Shown here piece after piece: positions 6,649 through 13,585 of a stretch of 14,217 nucleotides of DNA (its first letter is position 1; each line of letters begins with the position of its first letter). This DNA is from Gemmatimonadota bacterium (GTDB lineage Bacteria > Gemmatimonadota > Gemmatimonadetes > Gemmatimonadales > Gemmatimonadaceae): positions 1 to 14,217 of the forward strand of contig PLMM01000209.1 of the NCBI GenBank assembly GCA_003142495.1. The letters run 5' to 3'. Below the pieces are notes generated by a model, which saw only the letters and a list, made by a program, of their open reading frames with translations, was not told where the DNA came from and did not search any database. The position numbers were made by a program, and so were the translations under genes.

Positions 6649-8079
6649 ATGGCAATAAAAGTGACCAGTCGATCGCTCGAAATACTTATCGCCATTTCAC
6701 ACGGTGCCGAGGAAAAGCTCGGACCGCAGATCGAATCGCAGCTCCGGAAGGCGATCCGCACCGGAACGCTGCACCCCGGCGCGCCAATTCCCTCCACTCG
6801 CGACCTCGCGACGCAACTCGGCGTGTCTCGTCCGATCGTTGTCGACGCGTATGCCCAGCTCGCCGCCGAAGGGTACCTCACTCTTCGCCAGGGCGCTCGC
6901 CCGCGCGTCTCCGCCTCGGCGCCCACCGCCGCCGCGCGCGCCCCGATTCCCGCGCGCGCCGAGCCGCGAGTGCGCTTCGACTTTCTCCCCGCGGTGCCGG
7001 ATCTCGCCTCCTTTCCGCGCGCGGCGTGGCTCGCGGCCACGCGCGATGCACTCGCGACGATGCGCGACGCGGAGCTTGGGCTTAGCGACCCGCACGGCTG
7101 CGCGGTGCTGCGCGAGGCGTTAGCCGAGTATCTCGGACGCGCGCGCGGAGTCGTGTGCGATGCGGAGCAGATCGTCATCACCTCGGGCTTCGCGCAGGGA
7201 CGAGCGCTCGCAGCTCGCGCGCTCGTTGCACGGGGAGCGAAGCGACTGGCGGTAGAAGATCCTGGCTACAGCGAGTGGCAGACGATCGTCGCAGCGGGGC
7301 TCAAGCTCGCGCCGGTCACGCTCGATGAGAGTGGCATGCGCATCGACGCGCTCGAGCGCGCGAGTGCCGACGCGGTGCTCGTCACGCCGGCGCATCAATT
7401 TCCGACGGGCGTCGTGATGAGCGGCGAGCGACGCACGGCGTTGGTCGGGTGGCTCCGCGCGCGGGAAACGGTAGCGATCGAAGATGACTACGACGCCGAA
7501 TTTCGGTATGATCGCGCGCCGGTGGGCGCGCTGCAGTCGCTTGAGCCGGAGCGCGTGATCTACTGCGGAACCGCGAGCAAGATGCTGGCGCCTGTGCTTC
7601 GCATTGGATGGCTCGTGGTGCCGTATCACCTGCTGCGCGCGGTGCAGGCGGAACAGCTGCTCGCGGACTACGGAGTGTCGCGTATCGAGCAGCACGCGCT
7701 GGCGCGGATGTTCGCGAGCGGCGAGATGGACCGGCATCTGCGCCGCATGCGAAGCCGCTATCGCGCGCGCCGCGATGCGCTGCTCGACGCGCTCGCCGCG
7801 GAGCTACCGGAGGCGGAAGTGCAGGGGATCGCCGCGGGACTGCACGCGACGGTAGTGCTGAGCGGCGACGACGACGAGCGCGCGATTCTCGAGGAGGCGC
7901 GGCGACGCGGCATCGCGCTCGAGATACTCGGCCAGCACAGGCTCGTGCCGCGCGCCGGAAGCGCGACGCTACTGCTCGGCTACGCACGCATGCCGGAGGC
8001 GACGATGCGCGTGGCCGTGCGCGAGCTGCGCGACGCGATACGATCGGCGAGGAGTACGGCGGCGAGCAGGATTGGCTGA
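6649..8079 (+). CDS. MocR-family transcriptional regulator (GntR wHTH fused to PLP aminotransferase fold)
   Basis: 476 residues. The N-terminal GntR winged helix (about 10-85) shows PSTRDLATQLGVSRPIVVDAYAQL. A linker rich in Ala/Pro/Arg (86-108) leads to an aminotransferase class I/II domain (about 110-465). PLP-site residues are visible: TPAHQFPTG (246-254), EDDYDAEF (278-285) with Asp279 and Tyr281, Schiff-base Lys311 in GTASKML, and phosphate-binding Arg318 in LRIGWL. Such proteins sense PLP or an amino-acid-like ligand and are regulators rather than free enzymes; PdxR and GabR are the known examples. There is no PLP-biosynthesis or GABA gene nearby, so the likely target is the divergent MFS transporter. 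Single Met start at 6649; no SD seen. Confidence 0.95.
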   Translation: MAIKVTSRSLEILIAISHGAEEKLGPQIESQLRKAIRTGTLHPGAPIPSTRDLATQLGVSRPIVVDAYAQLAAEGYLTLRQGARPRVSASAPTAAARAPIPARAEPRVRFDFLPAVPDLASFPRAAWLAATRDALATMRDAELGLSDPHGCAVLREALAEYLGRARGVVCDAEQIVITSGFAQGRALAARALVARGAKRLAVEDPGYSEWQTIVAAGLKLAPVTLDESGMRIDALERASADAVLVTPAHQFPTGVVMSGERRTALVGWLRARETVAIEDDYDAEFRYDRAPVGALQSLEPERVIYCGTASKMLAPVLRIGWLVVPYHLLRAVQAEQLLADYGVSRIEQHALARMFASGEMDRHLRRMRSRYRARRDALLDALAAELPEAEVQGIAAGLHATVVLSGDDDERAILEEARRRGIALEILGQHRLVPRAGSATLLLGYARMPEATMRVAVRELRDAIRSARSTAASRIG

Positions 8080-8112
8080 GCGCGCGTTGCACGTTCGCTC
8101 AGATCTTTCCGA

Positions 8113-8374
8113 TCAAAATGAGTCCGACACGACGATCGATCCGCTGAGCGCGACGCCGAGCGCGATGAGGACGAGATGAAGTCGCCGTCGGCATCGAATG
8201 AGAGCTTCTGCTCGGCGCGAATGGGCACCGACATACGACGGATCCGCGCACGGTGCGGAGGAGGCTCGCAACGGTCCACGCGAGTAGCGCGAACGCGCGA
8301 ACGGGCCGGTCGCGATGGGCGCGGTGAGGAACATCCAGTTTCGGCTCAACGGTGGGGCTGCACGATGTGACCTT
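8113..8374 (-). pseudogene. Possible frameshifted remnant of a small membrane protein gene
   Basis: The 395-nt gap between MocR and tRNA-Phe has no intact gene. On the minus strand, coding-like fragments with G/C-rich third positions lie in three frames in succession: PKLDVPHRAHRDRPVRAFAL then LAWTVASLLRTVRG (about 8250-8374); MSVPIRAEQKLSFDADGDF (about 8176-8235); and HLVLIALGVALSGSIVVSDSF ending at a TGA at 8113. Joined by two shifts they would read as a protein with two hydrophobic helices, one near the N-terminus and one at the C-terminus. No good start codon precedes the first piece, and each fragment is short, so chance remains possible. I do not recognise a family. Confidence 0.22.
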
Positions 8375-8433
8375 CTATGGTCGCGACCGTACTACAGTGG
8401 TGAAAAAGTGTTGAAATCGGGGCTCGGGGCGAC

Positions 8434-8462
8434 TTGAGGAAGCCCAATCGGGACACTAGCTT
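8434..8462 (+). promoter_or_regulatory. Candidate sigma-70-type promoter of tRNA-Phe
   Basis: TTGAGG (8434-8439) and TAGCTT (8457-8462) are separated by 17 nt, ending 12 nt before the mature tRNA 5' end. The -35 matches TTGACA at four positions; the -10 is poor. Position and spacing are the main support. Confidence 0.3.
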
Positions 8463-8474
8463 ACGCTCTCTTCT

Positions 8475-8547
<73 letters not shown>

Positions 8548-8889
8548 CTTTGTAGGGCAACAACTTAGAAGGCTTTGAGCCATCGGGCACAAAGGCATGT
8601 CGCGGCACTTGTTTTTATATTCTCGCGGCTGTTTCGCCGCACTCATGCATTATCGCTCCGGGTGGGCCGTCCGAATCTCTACTCCGGGAAGGAAAGGCCC
8701 GCAGATGAATTCATCTGCGGGCTTTTCGTATGGCTTATGACGGGGCTGAGGATCTCTTCAAGAGAGAGTCGTTCTTTCTCGAATGGCGTGCAACGCTCAT
8801 AGCACCCTCTAGCCGCATTTCGCTCTGCTTTGCTATCCGCGAGTGATCGAAGCTTCGCACTCGATACGAGCTACGTCTTCTCCGCTGGA
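8548..8889. other. Intergenic stretch between tRNA-Phe and the flavoprotein gene
   Basis: No credible protein gene. From 8548 to 8692 there is an AT-rich patch (TTGTTTTTATATT, about 8610-8622) followed by a 5-bp hairpin, GCGGC/GCCGC at 8625-8640. A strong palindromic terminator follows at 8693-8726. From 8727 to 8889 I see only weak dyads, such as CGAAGCTTCG near 8848-8857 with GAGTG/CACTC flanks, which could be part of the terminator of the minus-strand flavoprotein gene but lacks a T-run. A short ORF here (8575-8802) has no family features. Confidence 0.5.
8693..8726. terminator. Strong, probably bidirectional intrinsic terminator
   Basis: A perfect 26-bp palindrome at 8697-8722 (arm GCCCGCAGATGAA, centre GAATTC) forms an 11-bp stem with an AATT loop. 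It is preceded by AAA and followed by TTTT, so the stem can extend by A-T pairs and present a U-tract in both directions. It can end the tRNA-Phe transcript about 180 nt downstream of the mature tRNA and stop read-through from the minus-strand gene starting at 10377. Confidence 0.85.
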
Positions 8890-10377
8890 TCAGGCGACCG
8901 ACTCCGCCGTCATCGTGGAATTGGTCGGCTCGGCGGGAGGCGCAACGGTGGCACCGAGCAGATAGTCGACGACATTGGCTGCGGTGTACGTCGAGCGCTC
9001 GTTGAGGAGCGCCGCGATGCACGCCATGTCGTCGCCACTCGTGAGCAGGGGGAGCTCGTCACCATGATCCCGCAGCTGCGCGAGACCTACATTCGCCGTC
9101 AGCCCATTGCACAGGCAGCGGCGGCCAACCGTATCGGCGGCGTCGCCGCCCTTCGCGACGTACGACTCGACGGGTTCTGCCGCACATCTATATCCGATCT
9201 GGCCGGTCTCGGTTCGATACGCCGTGCGAAGGTAGCCCAGGTCGCACACTCGTTCACGCTGGTCATCCTGCTGCGCGATTCCGTCGATCTCGACGACCTT
9301 GAATGGGTACCCGGTGGACGAAGCGCGCGGATCGGTGCGGATGCGCACCGTCCCGCCGGTGATTCCGGCAATCACGGCGCGCTTGAGTTCCGAAGCCAAC
9401 CCGGATTCGTCGCAGTACGCGAACAGAGTGCCCACCTGCACGCCCGCTGCCCCGATGGCGCGAGCGGCGCGCACCGCTTCGGGAGACGCCATGCCTCCCG
9501 CGAGCCAGAAGGGCAACTCCAACTCCCGCATCTTCGCCAGATCGACCATGTCGCGCTCGCCGTAGATCGGCTCGCCCCCCGTGTTGAATCGCGGCTCTCC
9601 CCGCGGTGGTGCGTTGTGACCGCCCGCGGTCGGAGCTTCCACCACGAAGCCGTCCACGCGGCCGGTGGCTTTTCGCGCCAGCGTTGCTGCGAGCGAATTG
9701 GCCGAAATGATGGCGAGGAAGCGGGGACGCGCGAGTGCTTCGAGTGGTGCCCAGTGATCGCGCGGAGTGAATGCGAGAAATTCCGGCGCTGCGTCGGGCG
9801 GACCCTGTATCTCCATCTTGATGCGCGCCGGCTCGTGCGACGCGAAGGCGTCGAGCGCGCCCGGAATCTCACGAGGGATGCCGGCACCCATGAGTACGTA
9901 GTCCACGCCGGCGAGCATCGCGCCGTACAGGGAGGCAAGGTTTGGCATCTGAATCTTGGTGAGCAGATTGATTCCGACCTCGCCATCATGCCCTTCTTTC
10001 GCGAGCCAGACCTCGACGAAATTTGCCAGCATGGTCAGCTGCTCGCGCTCTGCGCTCACGACTCGCCTGTACATCGGCAGCAGCTTGTAGGGCACGTCCG
10101 GCGCGCGGCCGCCGGGCACGAAGAAGCGCTCGAGCACTCGTGCGCTGACCGCCGGTATCGGGAAGTGCCGCATCGCGCGACGCACGTCGTCTTGGGGGTC
10201 GCCATCCTGAAGTCGCCGAACGAGGATGGTGTCGATCGCCGTACCGGAAACGACACCAAGCTGTCCGTGACGCGATACGGCCTTGGCGAGCCGCCAGTCG
10301 GAGATGGCCACGCCCATGCCTCCCTGAATAATCTCAGGAAGCGGCAACGGCCCTTCTCTGTCGACGCTCTGTTTCAT
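8890..10377 (-). CDS. Nitronate monooxygenase-like FMN enzyme (2-nitropropane dioxygenase family)
   Basis: 495 residues from ATG 10377. TIM-barrel flavoprotein of the NPD/NMO superfamily, which oxidises alkyl nitronates; relatives include FabK enoyl reductases and PfaD. Visible features: IIQGGMGVAISDWRLA near the N-terminus, GINLLTKIQMPNLA (135-148), YVLMGAGIPREIPGALDAF, VVEAPTAGGHNAPPRG with the likely catalytic-site His254, FWLAGGMASPE (291-300) and GAAGVQVGTLFAY for FMN phosphate binding. A C-terminal part of about 140 residues carries Cys378, Cys398, Cys421 and Cys423 (GYRCAAEP, GRRCLCNGL), which I recall as usual in the long actinobacterial-type members. A longer frame back to ATG 10515 exists, but its 46 extra residues look non-conserved. 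No SD is seen for either start. True substrate unknown; PfaD-like roles are less likely without PUFA or polyketide genes nearby. Confidence 0.88.
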   Translation of the reverse strand: MKQSVDREGPLPLPEIIQGGMGVAISDWRLAKAVSRHGQLGVVSGTAIDTILVRRLQDGDPQDDVRRAMRHFPIPAVSARVLERFFVPGGRAPDVPYKLLPMYRRVVSAEREQLTMLANFVEVWLAKEGHDGEVGINLLTKIQMPNLASLYGAMLAGVDYVLMGAGIPREIPGALDAFASHEPARIKMEIQGPPDAAPEFLAFTPRDHWAPLEALARPRFLAIISANSLAATLARKATGRVDGFVVEAPTAGGHNAPPRGEPRFNTGGEPIYGERDMVDLAKMRELELPFWLAGGMASPEAVRAARAIGAAGVQVGTLFAYCDESGLASELKRAVIAGITGGTVRIRTDPRASSTGYPFKVVEIDGIAQQDDQRERVCDLGYLRTAYRTETGQIGYRCAAEPVESYVAKGGDAADTVGRRCLCNGLTANVGLAQLRDHGDELPLLTSGDDMACIAALLNERSTYTAANVVDYLLGATVAPPAEPTNSTMTAESVA

Positions 10378-10748
10378 CGGCCGCAGGCTAAGTGAGAGCT
10401 TCAATGCACGCTCATTCCGGACACACGAGCAGGAGGCCGTGACGCGACTCCACGCGCCACCTCCGTCACCGTGCCCATTCGCTTCCTCGAACGATGTCTC
10501 TCCTCGCGAGATCATTCAGTCGGGGGAAGGACGAATTGCTGTAGGGAATTCCACTAGAGGATCCGCCAAGCCGCAGACTGAGTCGCAGACACCGTGCAGC
10601 AGACTGAATCGCAGACACCGTGCAGCAAACTGATCTCCTCGTGTCAGGCGTTCGGCGACTCCGAGTGAGTCCGAGCTCACGCAATCTCAGGGTGCGATTT
10701 GTCCGCATCAATGCGCGATCACCGCTCCGAATTTCCCGTGAGGAATGC
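10378..10748. other. Divergent intergenic region between flavoprotein and stress-protein genes
   Basis: 371 nt without a supported gene; it must hold the promoters of both divergent genes. It contains the 26-bp tandem repeat at 10573-10633. Overlapping short frames (minus 10466-10771, and the upstream extension of the plus frame at 10620) are Arg/Ser-rich with no family signature. GAGGA at 10740-10744 is the SD of the stress-protein gene. I cannot pick convincing -35/-10 boxes. Confidence 0.5.
10573..10633. repeat. 26-bp tandem repeat, about 2.4 copies
   Basis: Two head-to-tail units start at 10573 and 10599, each beginning GCAGACTGA and ending ACACCGTGCA. They differ at one base (G/A at unit position 10). 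A third, partial copy (GCAAACTGA) starts at 10625. GCAGAC also recurs inside each unit, giving half-unit periodicity. It lies about 115-175 nt upstream of the stress-protein ATG, where it could be an array of regulator sites or simply a slippage repeat. Confidence 0.85.
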
Positions 10749-11642
10749 ATGTCTGGAATCCTGTTTGCCACTCATGGCGGCCCGAGTGCCGACGGGGCTG
10801 GGCGCGTCGCTGCATTGCTCGCCGCCCGGCGCGGCACGACTATGTCGGCTGTCTGCGTGCTCGAGCCCGTTCGCATCGTGGATGCTGGATATTCCGCGAT
10901 GTACGTTCCCACTCTCGAGGAGGACGAAGCGGTACGAGCCTCACTACGAATGGCGGTGGCCGACCAGCTACAGCGATGCGGCGCATCCGCGACCCCGCGT
11001 GTGCGCACCGGGGCAGCCGCCTCGGAGATCGCCGAAGAGGCTCGAGAGTCGAATGCGGAAGTGATCGTGCTGGGGCTGGGGCGGCATCAGCTTATCGACC
11101 GGGCGCTTGGCAACGAGACCGCCCTGCAGCTCGTTCAACTCGCCAGCACGCCCGTGCTCGCCGTTCCTGCTACGATGACTGCATTACCGAGCAGAGTCGT
11201 CGCGGCGATCGATTTTTCGCCGACCAGTGTTGCCAGTGCCAAGGCGTGCGCACGGTGGCTGACGAATGGCGATGTCCTTCACCTCGTCTACGTAGCCGGC
11301 GATTGGCATGGCGGGTTTCCTCTCACCCAGCGCATCACCGCCGAGAATGTACTGAATGCCATCAGTCAGCAGATCGATGCTCCCGAAGGCGTGCGCATCG
11401 AACAGAGCGTGGTCGAGGGAGAGCCGGCCATACGCCTTCTCGAGTTGACCGCGACCTCCAACGCGGACCTCACCGTCCTGGGCAGCCATGGCTACGGATT
11501 CTGGAAGCGACTGACCATTGGAAGCGTCGCCTCGAAAATCATCCGCCTGTCTCCTGCGGCCGTGCTCGTAACTCCCATCGGCAGTCTCGCCACCTTTCCT
11601 TCCTCCACTGCCGCGGTTGCCTCCAGTACCTCCAGCAATTAG
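10749..11642 (+). CDS. Tandem-domain universal stress protein
   Basis: 297 residues, two UspA-type domains (about 2-140 and 147-277). The second domain has the full nucleotide-binding motif G-2x-G-9x-G-S: GSHG at 245-248 and GS at 258-259, followed by VASKIIRLSPAAVLVTP. It starts with RVVAAIDFSPTS, the usual DFS strand-turn. The first domain lacks that motif and instead shows GLGRHQLIDRALGNETA (109-125), shared with the other stress protein in this window. Start: ATG 10749 with GAGGA 4 nt upstream. The frame runs back to 10620, but the extra 43 residues are unlike the family. The Ser/Thr/Ala-rich tail (280-297) is probably disordered. USPs of this type bind ATP and affect survival under stress; the client is unknown. 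Confidence 0.92.
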   Translation: MSGILFATHGGPSADGAGRVAALLAARRGTTMSAVCVLEPVRIVDAGYSAMYVPTLEEDEAVRASLRMAVADQLQRCGASATPRVRTGAAASEIAEEARESNAEVIVLGLGRHQLIDRALGNETALQLVQLASTPVLAVPATMTALPSRVVAAIDFSPTSVASAKACARWLTNGDVLHLVYVAGDWHGGFPLTQRITAENVLNAISQQIDAPEGVRIEQSVVEGEPAIRLLELTATSNADLTVLGSHGYGFWKRLTIGSVASKIIRLSPAAVLVTPIGSLATFPSSTAAVASSTSSN

Positions 11643-11800
11643 TACTGCGAGTGATGGCCCGGGTTCTGTGAACGGCTCCGCCGTCCAATGTCGCGTATTC
11701 GCCTCAACTGCTTGCAAAAGCGACCGCATTCCCTCCATTTATCCGGACGCGGGGGCGTGAAGCCTTCAACCCGCCGGCGACCAGTGTTTGCGGATCTTCC

Positions 11801-13537
11801 ATGTCGCGGAGTTCCCCGCACGGTGGGCGCGCCGATCGCAACGTCTCTCCGGTTATCGAAATGGCGTCAGACAGTGGAGCGGTCGATTCCGAGGAGAAGT
11901 TGCGAGGCATTATCTCGCTGGCGGCTGACGCCATCATCTCGACTGATGGCGACTTTCGCATCACGCTCTTCAACCCTGCGGCGGAGCGCATCTTCGACTA
12001 TCGCGCGGACGAAGTACTCGGTGAGTCGCTGGACATCCTCCTTCCGGAGGCCGCACGGGAAATCCACCACGCGCATGTCGCTCGATTCCGCCATTCGAGC
12101 GTAAGCGGAAAAGAGATGGGCCAGCGCGGGCAGATTTGGGGGCGTCGTCGCAGTGGCGAGCTCTTTCCCGCGGAGGCCTCCATATCGAAGATCCGGCTTG
12201 GGGCTGAGACGCATTTCACTGCAGTACTGCGGGACATCACGCAGCAGCGACGCGCGGAAGCAGAGCGAGAGGCGCTGCTCACGCGCGAGATGCAGGCCCG
12301 CGCGATAGCTGAATCGGCGCAACGCCGCATTGGCTTTCTCTCGCGGGCAAGCGATCTCCTCCACTCGTCGCTCGCCTACGAGGAAACTTTTCGCGTGCTG
12401 CTCGACCTCATCGTGCCCGAACAGGCAACGTTTTGCGTGGTCGATGTCGTCGAAGAATCCGGGGCAGTCCGACGTTTGCACGTGGTGCACGCTGATCCGG
12501 AAAAGCAGGAGCTCGCCGAACGCCTGCGCTCGTACCCACACACGCAAGCGCACTACCTCACGCGACGCGCGATCCTCGGTAGCAAAGCGGAGCTCATCAC
12601 CGACATCACGGATCGTCTGTTCGTCGATATCGCTGAAAACGCCGAACATCTCGAAATCCTGCGCGAATTGGCACCCGCATCGATCATGGTGGTTCCGCTT
12701 CGCTCGCGCGAGCGGGTGCTCGGTGCGTTGCTGTATGCCCGCGACAAAAACGAAAGTGCCTACAACGATTTCGATGTTGCGCTCGCCGTCGAACTCGCGC
12801 AGAGCGCCGCCTCGGCGGTGGACAACGCCCGGCTCTACCGGCGCTCGCAATCGGCAATTCGCGCCCGCGACGATGTACTGGGCGTCGTGTCGCACGACCT
12901 GCGCAACCCGCTGGCGGTTATTTCGATGTGCGCAACGTCGCTGCTGGAGAGTGGTTTCGGCGACGAGGGTCGCAATCTGGAGGCAATTCAGGCCATCCGG
13001 GAGTCGACTCGCTGGGCCCAGCGGCTCATCCAGGATCTCCTCGATGTGACGGCCATCGAGGCAGGTGGTCTGTCGCTCGTCCGTCGTGCGGAGGACCCGG
13101 TGCTCCTGATGACCAAAGCGGCGCTATTCTTCGAGGAGCTCGCGGCGGAACGAGCAGTCACGCTCGTGACGGCGCTGCCGGATCAGGTGCCGCTCCTGCT
13201 CTGCGATGCCGACCGCATTCTGCAAGCCCTCGGAAACCTCATTGGGAATGCGTTGAAATTCACTCCGACTGGCGGACAGATTGAACTGGGCGCGGTGGTG
13301 GGCCAGGACGGCGTTCGATTGTACGTCGCGGACAATGGACCCGGAATTCCCGACGAGGATGTGCCTCACATCTTCGACCGATTCTGGACCGCTCGCCGCG
13401 ATTCTCGTGTGCGCGGCACCGGGATGGGGCTTGCCATCGTGCGAGGAATCATCGAAGCCCACGGTGGCCGGGTGTGGGTCGAGCGAAACGCCTCGGGTGG
13501 AGCAATGTTCAATCTGTTGCTTCCAACCCTGCCCTGA
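11801..13537 (+). CDS. Soluble PAS-GAF sensor histidine kinase, no adjacent regulator
   Basis: 578 residues with no transmembrane segment, so a cytoplasmic sensor. PAS at about 30-150 (TLFNPAAERIFDYRADEVLG, TAVLRDITQQR). A short coiled linker at 150-178 leads to GAF at about 180-345 (ending ALAVELAQSAASAVDNARLY). HisKA has VVSHDLRNPLAV with phospho-acceptor His365; then N-box GNLIGNALKFTP (Asn483), G1 DNGPGIP (511-517), F-box FDRFW (525-529) and G2 GTGMGLAIVRGI (539-550). All catalytic boxes are intact. Start ATG 11801 has no clear SD; ATG 11861 is an alternative that keeps the PAS domain whole. The 158-nt gap upstream shows nothing decisive. Neither flanking gene is a response regulator, so its partner is elsewhere. 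PAS and GAF cofactor or ligand cannot be read here. Confidence 0.94.
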   Translation: MSRSSPHGGRADRNVSPVIEMASDSGAVDSEEKLRGIISLAADAIISTDGDFRITLFNPAAERIFDYRADEVLGESLDILLPEAAREIHHAHVARFRHSSVSGKEMGQRGQIWGRRRSGELFPAEASISKIRLGAETHFTAVLRDITQQRRAEAEREALLTREMQARAIAESAQRRIGFLSRASDLLHSSLAYEETFRVLLDLIVPEQATFCVVDVVEESGAVRRLHVVHADPEKQELAERLRSYPHTQAHYLTRRAILGSKAELITDITDRLFVDIAENAEHLEILRELAPASIMVVPLRSRERVLGALLYARDKNESAYNDFDVALAVELAQSAASAVDNARLYRRSQSAIRARDDVLGVVSHDLRNPLAVISMCATSLLESGFGDEGRNLEAIQAIRESTRWAQRLIQDLLDVTAIEAGGLSLVRRAEDPVLLMTKAALFFEELAAERAVTLVTALPDQVPLLLCDADRILQALGNLIGNALKFTPTGGQIELGAVVGQDGVRLYVADNGPGIPDEDVPHIFDRFWTARRDSRVRGTGMGLAIVRGIIEAHGGRVWVERNASGGAMFNLLLPTLP

Positions 13538-13585
13538 GCGCCGCTCGCCGCGCCGGCTCACGTAACAGGCGCGTTAGTAACGACG

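Noticed and set aside
8830..10395. 521-codon open frame on the plus strand
   Set aside because: It lies antisense to the well-supported flavoprotein gene; its translation is Arg/His-rich without domains. Long antisense frames are expected in high-G+C DNA.
10540..10566. GGAATTCC followed by CTAGAGGATCC, reminiscent of a cloning-vector polylinker
   Set aside because: Only an 11-base match to pUC-type linkers, with no further vector sequence on either side; probably chance, though an assembly check would be cheap.
11867..12895. 342-codon minus-strand frame opposite the PAS-GAF kinase
   Set aside because: No family signature, and it is antisense to an intact multi-domain kinase with all motifs.
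13561..13582. Small dyad CGTTAGTAACG between the convergent kinase and stress-protein genes
   Set aside because: Five-base arms with a one-base centre and no T-run, so not a supportable terminator.
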